From: Puccinia triticina
Lineage: Eukaryota > Basidiomycota > Pucciniomycetes > Pucciniales > Pucciniaceae
Direction: 5' to 3'
Assembly (NCBI RefSeq): GCF_026914185.1
Contig: NC_070571.1
Coordinates: 2,046,001-2,110,000 of the forward strand
DNA: 64,000 bases
Part shown: positions 1 to 11,321 of the stretch, in pieces
How the letters are laid out: each line of letters opens with the position of its first letter
Position numbering within the stretch: position 1 is the stretch's first letter
Notes under the pieces: model-generated
What the model was told of the DNA's origin: nothing
What the model saw: the letters and a program-made list of their open reading frames with translations, nothing else
Database searches by the model: none
Program-made: the position numbers and the translations under genes

Positions 1-1786
1 AGATGACTTGACTGGACCCTAGTCGTCAGCTTCCCAGGTTGCTGAGAACGTCCAGGAAAAGAAAGATAGGGCTGAGGCGAGAGCAAAAGGAAGGGAGGGA
101 TGGGCTCTGCATCACACAGTTTTCCAGCGAGTCCAAAAGGAGGGTTTATTGGTCAACGGTGCAGAGGCCGAGCGGGACGGCAAGGCGCAGGAAGTTGCCA
201 AAGATGTGCCAGTCGCCCGGGCTTGACTTGCTTGCAAAGGGGAAGCCCGGCTAAACAACACAGGACCCCAGGCTGAGCGTCGGGCAAGGCAAGATGAGGA
301 GAGGACGTACGCTGTAGCCGCGTTCGCTCCATTCGACCGCGTCCTGGAGCCGATCCAGAAAGGCCTTGAGCAGCTGGAGCACCTCTATCCCTTCCTCGCG
401 ATAGAGCCAGGAGTCGAGGAGGGCCTTCAGGAAGGCGGATCCGACGATGGCGCGGGTCTGTCTGAGGCCGAGGGGGAGCTCGAGGTGCAGGAGGGGTCGC
501 CGGGAGGGCGGGTGGGGGCGCTGCTTGGCTGGTATTAGGCGCGCCGGACGGTCATCGCCGCCTGTCGGATCGGCCGGGGGTTCTGGTTGTTCAGCAGCAG
601 CGTGGTCAAGTTGTTCAGCAGCAGCGTGGTCAGGTACACAAACATCTCCAGGTCGTCCGGGTTGATCTCTGCCGCGGAGGCCAGTCGCGAGTTGAGCTCA
701 TGCAACGAGCGCCCCGTGTGCTGTACCGGCGGGCCTCGCCCGAATGGCACGAAGAAGGCCAGCTTGCTGTCCTGCGTCCACAGGTTCAGGAGCGCCCGGA
801 CCAGTTCCGTCTTCTGTGTATTATCCTCGCCGGCCATCAATTTGGAGTCGGAGCACATGAGGATGTGGAACTGGTTGGACTCAATCACAGCACTCGTGAA
901 GACGTGACGTAGGGGGGAGGCAACGGCAGGGTAGAGTTCTTTGAGCTTGACGTTCCAGTTGGCCATTTTGGCAGGGTTGTCCTTGTTGGCGGGCGTTCCA
1001 TCGGGCTTGTTGGTGTTGCTGGAGAGCTGAGCTTGTGGCAGGCCTTGATGAAGGCGACCTGTAAGGGCACGAAGCTGTTCCTGGAGAGACACTTCTCAAG
1101 CAGGGTGGTGTCAACAAAGTGGCGGTCGAGCTTGCAGAGCGCGGCGAGGGCCTCGGACATGAGCGGGATCTCGACGACGAAGGGTTGAGGGTTGGGGCAT
1201 TGTGTCCGTTGGTGAGGCCGCGGTCGTCTCAGTGGGAACGGTGGTGGCGGGTGGTGTATGGTTGTGGCTGGAGGGGAGGTGGTTGTTGGGTGGTATCTCT
1301 GGGAGTATCACAGCAGATTGGATTGACTATAAAGTCGGGTCGGATTGGAGGTGTTATTTCCTCAGGCGACTCGAAGGCTGTAATTCCAGCTGGAGAGTCG
1401 TCTCACCCCCGTCCGCTGTTGCATTTGCGCAGTTTGGCGGGGGATATTCGTGGGCCCCCCTTGTGCTTTAGGGCTGGGGGCCTTCCTCCCAACACTTTTT
1501 AACCCTGCTAGACAGGGATGGGTGTTGGGCCACGGTGCGTCAGCTTGCTGCGCTAGGTGGCTGGGTGCAGGTTTTTTTGCCACATGTTGTGCATATTTTT
1601 TTTTGTATTTGAGCAGCATGTGCCGCTTTCTCTTGTAATTAGTCTGTTTGTGGGTGTATGCGGTCTTTTGGCTCCCTGTTTTGTAAGAGGGAAAACCTTT
1701 GACCTTGTTTTTGTATTTTGGCAAATTGTAGGGGAAACCCTTGAATTTTTTTTCTACAAACCTGAGACTTTAATATACTTGGATTA
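1..1786. repeat. Left arm of a large inverted repeat
   Basis: Position x in this arm is the complement of position 13151-x in the right arm. The match runs from base 1 to base 1786, where the copies part after a shared CTTGGATTA. Every open frame I compared between the arms is identical, so identity looks close to 100 percent. The arm may continue left of the window. It carries a degenerate gene on the minus strand and a TATA-containing terminal module. Confidence 0.95.
146..1160 (-). pseudogene. Unrecognised gene copy in left arm, frame-broken
   Basis: This is the mirror copy of 11991-13005. It has an open reading start (MSEALAALCKL) and a long second segment of about 160 residues in another frame, separated by a 1-2 nt frame break. 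A stop and a final segment follow, with an apparent GT-AG intron before ...VPLGLCTVDQ. A 24-bp in-frame tandem duplication gives LTTLLLNN twice. Codon use and GC content look like a host gene rather than a transposase, but I do not recognise the family. The frame break is shared by both arms, so it predates the duplication. Confidence 0.5.
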
Positions 1787-1864
1787 TCTTTTTTGTTATA
1801 ACTATTATCACAGATTATATCTGCCTTAAGGTATAACGCTTTCTTTTCTCTAAAATACTTCATA

Positions 1865-4392
1865 CTAGAGGCCAAAGCGGCTACGCAGCTGCAGGGTGCA
1901 AAACACCCCCCTGCCGCCATTATCCGCAGGCCCGACGCGGGCAATTACCCGAGCGAGTTTCCGCCTCACAAAGCAAGATACATACGTTGAGACCACCACC
2001 AACACGCTCCCAAAGCAGCAACCAAAATTCAGCAAGATATTCCTAAGTACATATTTACATGCAATGCAGCTTCAAACAAGTCTACAAAGGCGTATGCACT
2101 ATTCAGAACAACTATCGATTTAGCGTATGCTCTAATTAAAATTTCACAACGGTCAGTCATCGTCTCAAGTCGACGCGGCAGCGCAGTTGATCACGCGAAA
2201 AGTTTTCTACAAATAATGAACGCCTTCATCGAAATGAACCTCTCATCTCACCAATCAAGTGACCATCGCATGCTCAACAACCCTTAATTCCTCGCTCTCA
2301 ACACATAATGACAGACGGTGGAATCTGGTGGAGTACAATTGATGTATTGATCTTTCAACGTGATAGTCACGCCTTTTTGCATTGGACGGAAGCCACATTT
2401 AGTAATACATATATTACATCGATGACCTGCCATTGTGCACGCAGACCGCGAGTTCGCGGGCAGTACAGATCTCAAGAGTGGCATGCTCCTGATAGCTTGC
2501 TATGTATCATTTTACCCGGAAGGCCAATTAGGCGATGTGAGGGTGCCGTTCGGTAGGCTGCTGCTTGAGTGGAGCAAATAATTAGTGACGGTATTATTAC
2601 GGACACTCATGATCAACTCCGACTCACGCGCGTGAGGAATATATCTCGATGAACCACATTGACTACGCCGCATCGTTCTTGAGGCTTCGTGATAAGCAAA
2701 TCTTCTACATTCGAAACACGCGAAAGTGCCACATAGAGCTGCCCATGCGAAAAAACGTCTGTGCACAAGAATACACCAACTCGCCCAAAGGTCTGACCTT
2801 GTGCTTTGTTGATTGACATCGCATACGCGGGAGTGATAGGGAACTGATACCGATAAAAGCTCAGTCCGGAGCGAGGTGATCATTTATTATGCAACTTGAC
2901 TCGAGGTAACATAATAGTCCTTCCTTTGAATGGTCCTGTCATCAATTGGCCCTTGATATAGGAATGGGAGAAGGCTAGAATCAGCATTCGAGTGCCGTTG
3001 CATATGCCGCCATTGATATTCATGTTCCTCGTCACGACGACAGGCATTCCAATCTTGAGAGATATTGAGTGCTCTGGAAAGCCCGAAATTGAAATTTTGT
3101 TCAGGCATTCTTCTGGAAGGCTATCAAATCCGTCGGGATCAGGCGTGTCGATAGACTTTAATTGCGTCGCCTCCCCGGGCAAACTGTTCATCATGTCCTC
3201 ATTAACTTGCTTGACATCGCGGTTCAGAGGAGCGAGGATACACCTTTCATTCAAATAATTGACCAGCTGGGATTGGTTGGTGGGATCGATAGCACGTAGT
3301 CCGCCATAAACGAAATCCGTGACTCGAGCACTCATTTCCCTGGGGTTAAGGAACGATTCAATCCTCATTCCATCAAGAGGGAGGATACCGAAATCGTTGA
3401 TCTGATCTTTCCCCTCGCCCAAACGGAGGAGAGCCGTAGCAAATACTTGATTGTTGTGAGTCCCTTCGCCGCGTAACGCTGCCGCAAGTCGCATGTTTTG
3501 ATGGAGCTTGAATTCTGTCACTGCGCCCCAGATAGTCGACGATTTAATTGTTGCCGCATACGATGGGGGAAACTCGTTATATTTGACTACAGGCAAGATT
3601 TGCCGGGAATCACCGGCGAAGATCACCGTTTTCCCGCCAAAGGGTTGAGTAGAGTTGCACAGACGTTGAAGTGTCCGATCCACAGCATCGACACAGCTCT
3701 TGTGAATAGTTACGACTTCATCCCAGATAATCAAACGGGCTGAGATCAATTTGTTAGCGAATGTGTAGTCGGATTCAATGGGACACTCGACGTCCCTCTC
3801 AGTATCGAGTGGAATATTGAACGCCGAGTGGGCCGTTTGCCCGAACTTGAGCAGGAGGGCGGCGACACCCGATGAGGCTGTGATGATTTTCTGCAATAGG
3901 TGGGCCGGCGACACGAACCAGGCCAGTTCGATTTGATATAAACTGAGTTGAGCTGGACTGGCCTGGACGCCATTGAAGGACCGATGGACAAGGCGTTGAG
4001 GGGTGACGAATTGGCCGCTGGTGACGTGGCGTGGCGAGATTTAGAGCTGTTTACAGTTAAGGATAAGGGGGGGAGAAGCTTTGGGAACGTAAAAGGGTGC
4101 GTGCCTGTGCCGAAACGCGAGGTGTTCAAGTCTGCCCGAAACGTGTTTGCCCATTGGTCGGTAGCGCCGCGCATGACCTGTTGTGATAAGTGCGGATACA
4201 GTTAGTGGGCACCACGGTGAGGATTGTCCGGGCCAGATGTGGTGGCAATACCAGCGGTAATGGGCGTACCTTTTTCGGATGCGAAGGGCCTGTTGTTAGT
4301 GTGGTGGGGAGGGCGGTGGCGAGTGTTCCCAAGGGGACAGTGGAAACGCGCGTTGGGGGCGGCGGCGTGGGGTGTGTGCAGTTACGGCGGGG
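1865..4392 (-). mobile_element. Decayed autonomous Helitron, 3-prime part
   Basis: On the minus strand a Pif1-type helicase (2613-3914) is followed 750 bp later by a terminus with the Helitron layout: a GC-rich imperfect hairpin (GCTGC/GCCGC arms), then TTTGGCCT, then CTAG at 1865-1868, followed by T. Two further tails of the same family lie at 14378 and 14671. The upstream Rep domain and the 5-prime TC end are not visible, and the element is cut by the Gypsy-1 insertion at 4397. Confidence 0.75.
2613..3914 (-). pseudogene. Helitron Pif1-like helicase, truncated and interrupted
   Basis: Superfamily 1B DNA helicase of the kind fused to Rep in Helitrons, needed to unwind DNA during rolling-circle transposition. 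Visible are the motif Ia region (TASSGVAALLLKFG), motif II (LIIWDEV), motif III (FAGDSRQILPV), LHQNMRL, and the C-terminal AMSINKAQGQTF and YVALSRV motifs. Walker A is missing because the open frame begins just downstream of it. One in-frame TGA at 2880-2882 separates the main 344-codon part from the C-terminal part in the same frame. It is not functional as it stands. Confidence 0.85.
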
Positions 4393-4397
4393 CATTG
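3915..4397. other. Helitron-flank sequence of unclear content
   Basis: Lies between the helicase remnant and the left Gypsy-1 LTR. Short open frames exist on both strands (plus 3948-4205, minus 3746-4174), but none shows a motif I recognise. It was contiguous with 10830 before the retrotransposon inserted. Confidence 0.4.
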
Positions 4398-4798
4398 TGT
4401 GAAGGCCAACCTACTCAGCTTATCTCAAATGGCAAGATAGCCTAGCATAAGCGAGAGGTGGAAAGGTTATTCTCGTAGAAACTCTAATGAGAATAGCCTT
4501 TATACAATAGGGGATGTTTTAGAATGTTTTCTTTTCTTGATAATAAAATAAAGGACAATAATATCGAGATAAAGAAAAGAGGAAAGAGGAACAAAGGAAA
4601 AACGCGACCCGACTATAACAACAAATCCGAGATAATATTTACAACCCAACTGAGTATTAATTCGACATAAAAGACTTATAACCATTAATGACAACAAAGC
4701 GCATGATCCCACAATCCGAGTGACATCATCCTTATGACTTACTTAAGCATTCGTTAACATATCCTTTAATATTAACGAAAATTAAGTCAGTCGTTACA
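4398..4798 (-). repeat. Gypsy-1 3-prime LTR
   Basis: 401 bp, ends TG...CA on the plus strand (TGTGAAGG ... CGTTACA). Pairs with 10428-10824. Confidence 0.95.
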
Positions 4799-4811
4799 AA
4801 TTAGCCTGACC

Positions 4812-5471
4812 TTATACTCGCAAATCTTGTAATCCTTTGTCAGCAATTTTACCTTTCCTTTTCTTACTCAAACCAAATAATTCGCCATGAGCTTCACGAA
4901 ACCTTTCAATTGAAGCTCTCAGCCGCTCTGGAATATGAGATTCAGTAATCCAAGTATCTTCTCCTGGCGTCGTGTTTTTCCAAGAAACCAAGTACTCATA
5001 CTTACCTTTTCTAAATTCCCGCGCATCCAATATCGTCTTCATAGCACTCCAATCTACAACTTGATCGTCAGTATAATATTTATCTTTAATTCCTTCATTC
5101 AAACCTCTATTTAAAAAACTATTCGGACCAAAATACCTAACTACCAACAAAACATTAAACACCGGATGTAACTTTGGATACTCTTTCTGTATATCCAAAT
5201 GAACCGCGTTAGTTCCGACCATCTTTTCTACCCGAAAAGGTCCAATATAACGGTAATCCAATTTTGAATTCAAACGTCGAGTCTTTATGAATTTTCTCAG
5301 CAACAATACCCATTCACCCTCCTTGTATACTGGCGCCGGCTTCCGCTTTTGATTGTAATATTTCGCTTGCTTCTTTCTCGCCAAATCCAAGCATTCCATC
5401 GCCGTCTCTTGCGTTTCCTGCAAATCTGTAATAAAATTGTCTAAATCCTTGCGGCCCCGAGACTCAGTCAA
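4812..5471 (-). CDS. Gypsy-1 integrase C-terminus with chromodomain
   Basis: Continues the polyprotein after the frameshift. It has the integrase C-terminal GPF/Y-like region (YIGPFRVEKMVGTNAV) followed by a chromodomain (YEYLVSWKNTTPGEDTWI), which in chromoviruses helps steer integration towards marked chromatin. It ends with a basic tail shortly before the 3-prime LTR. Only a single-base slip separates it from the main pol frame. Confidence 0.88.
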   Translation of the reverse strand: MTESRGRKDLDNFITDLQETQETAMECLDLARKKQAKYYNQKRKPAPVYKEGEWVLLLRKFIKTRRLNSKLDYRYIGPFRVEKMVGTNAVHLDIQKEYPKLHPVFNVLLVVRYFGPNSFLNRGLNEGIKDKYYTDDQVVDWSAMKTILDAREFRKGKYEYLVSWKNTTPGEDTWITESHIPERLRASIERFREAHGELFGLSKKRKGKIADKGLQDLRV

Positions 5472-8400
5472 GATATTGAACTTGGGATGATGACCATACG
5501 TGAAAAAAAAACGGAGAAACCTTCAAACTTGCCGAATCCAGATTGTTTATAGCAAACTCAGCCATATCCAACGCTTTATCCCAGTTATCCTGATAATAAG
5601 AACAATAGTGACGCAAATAGTATTCTAACACTTGATTCATTCTTTCAGTTTGCCCATCAGTTTGTGGATGATAAGCTGTGGACAACGCACTCTTAATGTT
5701 TAACGAAGTCATTAAAGATTTCCAAAATTCGCTCACGAATGTAGCACCTCTATCCGACACAATACGTTCCAGCAAACCGTGTAACCTAAAAATATTCTTT
5801 CGAAATAGAGCTGCTAACACCGCCGAAGAAGAAGCTTCTTTACACGGAATGAAATGAGTCAATTTACTTAACAAGTCAATTACCACCAATATAGAATCAA
5901 AACCCCCTGACAGAGGCAATTTAGTAATCATGTCCATACCAATCATACTCCAAGGCTTTGCGTCCGCTACTAATGACACAAGATTACCGTCCCCCGGTTG
6001 CCGCCGTGCCTTTACTCTCTGGCAAGAATCGCAAGATTTCACGTAATCGATAACCGACACCTTAACTCTTGGCCAAGCAAAAGTCCGAGTCAGAATAGAC
6101 AGCGTTCGCGCTATTCCTGGATGACCCACCGTTGGTGCGTCGTGATACATACCCAAAATCCTGACACGTAAAGGTGATGGAACCAAGATCCGATTGTAAT
6201 ACCAAACTATTCCGTCTATCACTGAAACCCCTTTCAAACCTAAATCATCGTGAGTATAATGTTTCCCAAAATAATCTAACAGTTGTTGATTTGGGCGTTG
6301 AAAACCCATATCGTGAATACCATGAAAACCTACCCTTGATCCATCTTCATTCAAATCCATCTCTTCGCACAATACTAACTTCCTCGAGATTATATCAGAC
6401 TCCAAAATCGCTGAACGTGACCCTACAAAATCTTCACGCCGACTAGGCCCATCAGCCGGACTCTTCGAGCCTGCAATATGATAAATCAACATATTGAATC
6501 CATCTAAAAAACCCGCCCAACGTGCTTGTTTCGGCGAAAGATATTTAGCAGTTTTGAAGTGTAAAAGATTAGAATGATCTGAAAACACTTGCACTGGCTC
6601 CACTGTACCCATCAACCAAGCTCTCCAGTCCTCGAATGCCGCCACAATCGCTAGCAACTCTATGTCAAAAATCGGCCAAGACCTCTCTCTGTCAGTTAAC
6701 TTCCTAGAAAAATAACTGACAGGGAATACATTTCCATCCGCATCTTGCTGACTTAAAACCGCAGCGACGGCAAAACCCGAGGCATCACAATGTACTATAC
6801 GCAACTTCTCAAAGTCAAAGTGTCGAAGCAATGGCTCATCCATAAATAAAGCCTTTAAACGTTCAAAAGCTTTAACAGAATCATCAGTCTTAAATCCCAC
6901 ACTCTCTCCTATTTCCACTTGCGTCAGCGTTGTAAGAGGACCTGCGACCCGAGAAAAGTTTGGAATAAATTTCCTGTAGAAATTTGTAAACCCTAAAAAT
7001 TTGCGTAAACCCTTCAAGTTTGTCGGATATAACCAATCTTTAATAGTGTCCAATTTCTTTCTGTTCATCTTTAATCCTTCCGCCGTAATATCAAAACCCA
7101 AAAATGTTACTTGTGAGCAGAAAAACTCACATTTTGATAATGAAGCCTTTAATGAATACTCTCTCAACTTGGACAAAATCTTTCTCAAATCTTCAAAATG
7201 TTGCTGTTCTGTTCGAGAAAAAATTAGTATATCGTCAATATAAACAAAACAACATACGTCCAAATATTCCCGCAACACATGTTGAATAAAACGCTGAAAA
7301 GTCGCCGGCGCATTTGCCAAACCAAACGGCATAACCAAATACTCGTAAAGACCCCAAGGAGTGCGAAAAGCCGTTTTCCACTCATGACCCTCGGCTACCC
7401 GCAACAAATTAAACGCCGCTTTTAAATCAATTTTCGACAAAAACTTGCAACCCTGCAAGTTATTCAGCAACTGAGAAATAACAGGCAAAGGATAGGAATC
7501 TCTAATGGTCATACCATTCAACAAACAATAGTCCACGCAAGGCCGATCCGCCTTACCCTCCATTTTTACATAAAAGATGGGAGAAGCCGCCGCAGAGGAA
7601 GAAACTCTAATGAAACCTTTCCTTAAGTTCTCATCAACATACGAGCGCAATTGATCCCTTTCCACTTTGCTTAGATTATACATCTTTCCAAAAGGAGGGG
7701 TTGAATGTTCCTTTAAATTTACTTCACAATCAAACCCAGCTCGATGAGGGGGAAGGGAGGATAAACTTTCAGTTACAAACACATTGGAAAATTCCTTTAA
7801 CAAACACGAGCCCTTCGGAAAAGATTTAACAGGAGTAGAAATCTCACAACCATGAATCACAATATCATTCGAAACTCCACCAATAAAAGTATTGGTCGCA
7901 CATAACCAAGTACTCCCTAAAATAACAGCCGCTGACGACAATTTAGTAACGTATAATCGTACGAAAGAATGAAGAAATTTGCCCCCCACAGTGGGGATTA
8001 AAATGAAACCATCTATAAAATAAAATACATCTCCGGATACGGGAGCCGATCCATCGAACGAATGCACTCGAAGCCCACAATCCAATTTATGCTGTTTCAA
8101 CCTATTTTGCATCACAAAAGATTCATCAATAAAAGAGGTCGAAGCCCCCGAATCAACCAAAACAGAAATATCAATTAGTTCTGCCTTCCGCACCAACAAC
8201 TTCCCGTCAAAGAAAGGTCTGTTGCTTGGGATATTAGGCTTCATAACAATTTTTCTCAACTTACGATTTTCTTCCTCATCGTCATACTCAGCCTCCATCA
8301 TTTGTCGGTGAAACAAAATTTCGCTAATTGACCAAGGTTCTGCCAAAACGGAATCCAAAGCTTCCATCCGCGGAGGAGCCTCTTGAGGGTCGGATGACTG

Positions 8401-8661
8401 AAAACCCCTCGAAGGACCAGCCGAAGGACCAGAACCACCTTGCGCATGAGAACCAGAACCGGAAGCCACAGCTGAAGCCCTAGAACCATTCGGAAAACCC
8501 AAAACTCCAGGAGACTCCGAATGAGATCGCTTTGCCGACCCTGGTTGAGTGATTTCTGAAATGGATTCCCTCTTCTTCCCTTTTCCCACCGTGGGTCCGC
8601 GCGAATCCGATCGATCCTCCCGAGAATCCTCACAAAGCACTCCACCCATCTCCTTCCACAA
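5464..8661 (-). CDS. Gypsy-1 pol (protease, RT, RNase H, integrase)
   Basis: A frame of about 1,065 codons. Protease LVDSGASTSFID is near residue 170. RT with PFGLANAP and the YIDDILIF catalytic box, then RNase H VHCDASGFAVAAVL, follow. Integrase has an HHCC region (HPGIARTLS...CDSCQRVKARR), first Asp in IGMDMITKL, second in VSDRGATF, and [14 protein letters not shown] with the catalytic Glu. It is in the same frame as gag, separated by two TGA codons (8677, 8662). The frame is lost near 5500 at a run of nine A (plus strand), where one base too many shifts it. Confidence 0.92.
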   Translation of the reverse strand: MWKEMGGVLCEDSREDRSDSRGPTVGKGKKRESISEITQPGSAKRSHSESPGVLGFPNGSRASAVASGSGSHAQGGSGPSAGPSRGFQSSDPQEAPPRMEALDSVLAEPWSISEILFHRQMMEAEYDDEEENRKLRKIVMKPNIPSNRPFFDGKLLVRKAELIDISVLVDSGASTSFIDESFVMQNRLKQHKLDCGLRVHSFDGSAPVSGDVFYFIDGFILIPTVGGKFLHSFVRLYVTKLSSAAVILGSTWLCATNTFIGGVSNDIVIHGCEISTPVKSFPKGSCLLKEFSNVFVTESLSSLPPHRAGFDCEVNLKEHSTPPFGKMYNLSKVERDQLRSYVDENLRKGFIRVSSSAAASPIFYVKMEGKADRPCVDYCLLNGMTIRDSYPLPVISQLLNNLQGCKFLSKIDLKAAFNLLRVAEGHEWKTAFRTPWGLYEYLVMPFGLANAPATFQRFIQHVLREYLDVCCFVYIDDILIFSRTEQQHFEDLRKILSKLREYSLKASLSKCEFFCSQVTFLGFDITAEGLKMNRKKLDTIKDWLYPTNLKGLRKFLGFTNFYRKFIPNFSRVAGPLTTLTQVEIGESVGFKTDDSVKAFERLKALFMDEPLLRHFDFEKLRIVHCDASGFAVAAVLSQQDADGNVFPVSYFSRKLTDRERSWPIFDIELLAIVAAFEDWRAWLMGTVEPVQVFSDHSNLLHFKTAKYLSPKQARWAGFLDGFNMLIYHIAGSKSPADGPSRREDFVGSRSAILESDIISRKLVLCEEMDLNEDGSRVGFHGIHDMGFQRPNQQLLDYFGKHYTHDDLGLKGVSVIDGIVWYYNRILVPSPLRVRILGMYHDAPTVGHPGIARTLSILTRTFAWPRVKVSVIDYVKSCDSCQRVKARRQPGDGNLVSLVADAKPWSMIGMDMITKLPLSGGFDSILVVIDLLSKLTHFIPCKEASSSAVLAALFRKNIFRLHGLLERIVSDRGATFVSEFWKSLMTSLNIKSALSTAYHPQTDGQTERMNQVLEYYLRHYCSYYQDNWDKALDMAEFAINNLDSASLKVSPFFFHVWSSSQVQYLD

Positions 8662-8676
8662 TCAAAGAATATCCGG

Positions 8677-10134
8677 TCAACGCAATCGCTGATTCTCAGG
8701 GAGAGGACAACCATGAATGGATTCATGCTCGGTATCGTAAGACTCGCCACATCGAATGCAAAGATGTCGCTTGTGACATTCATTCCTAAAGTTGACAAAA
8801 GAAAAACCCTCCGACGCCTCCATAGCGTCCAAATCCATAGGTACCGGTTGAGACGGTCTGACAGGAGGGGGCGGGTTAGCTGGTCTTGATTCAATTTTGG
8901 GAGCGGCAGGTGGATTAGGAAGGTTAGAACGGCGCTGATTAATTAAAGCCACACGCGGAACGTCAACCAAGAGCTTCACCGCCATTTGCATTTTTGCCTC
9001 CAATGACGTCAAGTCATTCCAACCACCCCTGATCGCCTCCAAATCTAAAATCCTCGGATTGATAGCCGACTCATAAACCTCCATCTGAGACGCGTCAGAA
9101 AGCTCCACTCCATACAATAAGGTCCGAAAATGGATGTTGAAATCGCCAATGGGACGCGAACCTTGACGCAACGCCAACAACTGTCGTCGAGCATCTTCTT
9201 CTTCAGTATGATTGGAAAAGGTGTTCTCAAGAGCAGAAAGAAATCCGTCCGAGGTCAACAACTCGTCGATGACATACTCCGTCAACGCCAAAGCCCTTCT
9301 CGCATCCAATCCTTGAGTGTGTGCATTTCGAGCCAACAAACTATGCCACCAAGAATACGAAGCGCATGGATCACCAATTTGTCCTGAAGCTGCCCTAAAA
9401 TACAAAGCTATCCAAAGAATACGTTGTCGATCACCCGCAAAATGATTTGGAAGTCAAGCAAAAGTGTCTCGAACAAGCAAAGCAAAACGATGAGTCTTGG
9501 TGACATCCCCAGAGAAGTAAATATGAGAGAAAAAAGGGGGCTCCGGGATATTTTGCACAGCTTGTTGAACTGGAGTCGCAACTGGTTCTTCCAATCGAGT
9601 TAAACGAACGTGCGTCGCCACGTTTGCCGCATCAACCAACCCGCAAACCTCTTGAAATTCACGCTGCAAACTACCCCTCAATCGAGTCACATCCGCCGCA
9701 AAAACCCGTAACTCGTTCAACTCGCGAACCGCTGCTTCAGTTCGACGAAGATTGTCCTCCATTTGGCGGGATTCAATTTGCAAATTAGCGATAGATTGAG
9801 CGTGAGAAAGAATCGTATTGTCCCAATCCAGACCGTCGTTAACTCTCAAATCGGCTAACAAGTCGGAAACATTAGGAGTAGGGGGAACTATAGGAATGAT
9901 GGGAGTTGTAAAATGTGGACCATGAACCAAATGCTGATTAATGTCTACTCCAGGAATGGGACGAGGAACAAAATTTGGAGGTTCCGGTCCGGGAGAAGGA
10001 AGAATGTTATAAGGAGGGGGAATAGTGCTATCAATAAGAGTAGCTTGATCAGGTTGAGGGGGAAGAACATTAGGAGTCGGAGAAAATTGAATAAACGGAG
10101 TCGAAGAAGAAGTATTGGCGTTGGGAAAAGGCAT
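8677..10134 (-). pseudogene. Gypsy-1 gag, interrupted by one TGA
   Basis: Structural capsid/nucleocapsid protein. ATG at 10134; the frame is open to TGA 9454-9456, then continues in the same frame to a stop at 8677. The N-terminal part is proline-rich and then coiled-coil-like. The second part has a capsid-like helical region and ends in a degenerate zinc knuckle (CHKRHLCIRCGESYD...HGC) after the PMDLDAM linker typical of this group. The leader upstream has a 58-bp tandem repeat (about 10237-10322). Confidence 0.85.
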
Positions 10135-10427
10135 TCAATGAGAAGATCTCTCAATAGGAGAGGAATCATCAGACATGATGTTACTTAATCGATCCGTTTA
10201 TCGCTTTGTTCAAAAGAATTTGAATGACGGAGAGATGATAGAGACTTGAAGAGCTTGAAAGTTCTGAGTGATGGAGAAATTTGAGCTTGAAAGTGATAGA
10301 GACTTGAAGAGCTTGAAAGTTCGTTATCGAATCTGCAACGGAGAGAGAGAAAACTTAAAATGAACAAGATTCCGAGAACGTTGTGAAGATATCTGAGGAA
10401 TCTGAATATTGAAGATCTCGATATAAT

Positions 10428-10824
10428 TGTGAAGGCCGACCTACTCAGCTTATCTCAAATGGCAAGATAGCCTAGCATAAGCGAGAGGTGGAAAGGTTAT
10501 TCTCGTAGAAACTCTAATGAGAATAGCCTTTATACAATAGGGGATGTTTTAGAATGTTTTCTTTTCTTGATAATAAAATAAAGGACAAGAATATCGAGAT
10601 AAAGAAAAGAGGAAAGAGGAACAAAGGAAAAACGCGACCCGACTATAACAACAAATCCGAGATAATATTACCCAACTGAGTATTAATTTGACATAAAAGA
10701 CTTATAACCATTAATGACAACAAAGCGCATGATCCCACAATCCGAGTGACATCATCCTTATGACTTACTTAAGCATTTGTTAACATATCCTTTAATATTA
10801 ACAAAAATTAAGTCAGTCGTTACA
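10428..10824 (-). repeat. Gypsy-1 5-prime LTR
   Basis: 397 bp. It lacks 4 bp present in the other LTR (near 10668) and differs at about five sites. It is followed on the plus strand by the second CATTG. Confidence 0.95.
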
Positions 10825-10829
10825 CATTG

Positions 10830-11321
10830 GAGACAGAAGGCAGATGGAAAGGGCGAGTACAAATGTATTGAAAGCTTATTTAAGGAGGGTGGATTTGCGT
10901 GGGATTGATGCCCCAGGGGCTCCGGTTTTGTCCTACCCCCTCCCTGGAAGCCCGCTAATCACTTGATTAGGGCCTTCCTGGACTACTCTAACAACCGGCC
11001 CACTTTTGCTCGTTGCTGCGGCACAGCTGGAGGGTCATCCATAGGGCCTTCGGGCCTTTGGGGATTTCAATGATTACTGTTATTTGTGTGGCTGTTTGAG
11101 CCAATTGTGAGAAAAAAACACCCCAAAACTTAGATCCAGAAGTCTAGATTTCTGTGGATTTAAGAAAGTGGGATTAAAATTGTATTTAAAAGATAAATAA
11201 TTACTTACCTTAAGAAATAAATGCCTTAAGTTCTCCATATTATTTCAATGATGAAATTTTTGACAGGACTGAATATCCAGGAATCTCCCCCAATTCCCTT
11301 GCCAATACCTGAAGCAAAGGC
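10830..11321. other. No gene seen; pre-insertion flank of Gypsy-1
   Basis: Contiguous with 4392 before the Gypsy-1 insertion. GC-rich first half, AT-rich second half, no supported coding sequence or repeat end. Confidence 0.4.

Larger units (their letters stand above)
4398..10824 (-). mobile_element. Gypsy-1: complete LTR retrotransposon (chromovirus)
   Basis: It has LTRs at 4398-4798 and 10428-10824, both TG...CA, and perfect 5-bp target duplications CATTG at 4393-4397 and 10825-10829. The coding order on the minus strand is gag, protease, RT, RNase H, integrase, chromodomain, which is Ty3/Gypsy order. The LTRs differ by about five substitutions and one 4-bp indel by eye, so this is a fairly recent insertion. 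Coding is broken by an in-frame TGA in gag and a one-base frameshift near the end of pol. Confidence 0.97.

Noticed and set aside
8298..8894. 198-codon minus-strand ORF in Gypsy-1 across the gag-pol junction
   Set aside because: Overlaps the conserved gag end and the pol start in another frame, lacks conserved features, and is much shorter than the Gypsy-B overlap.
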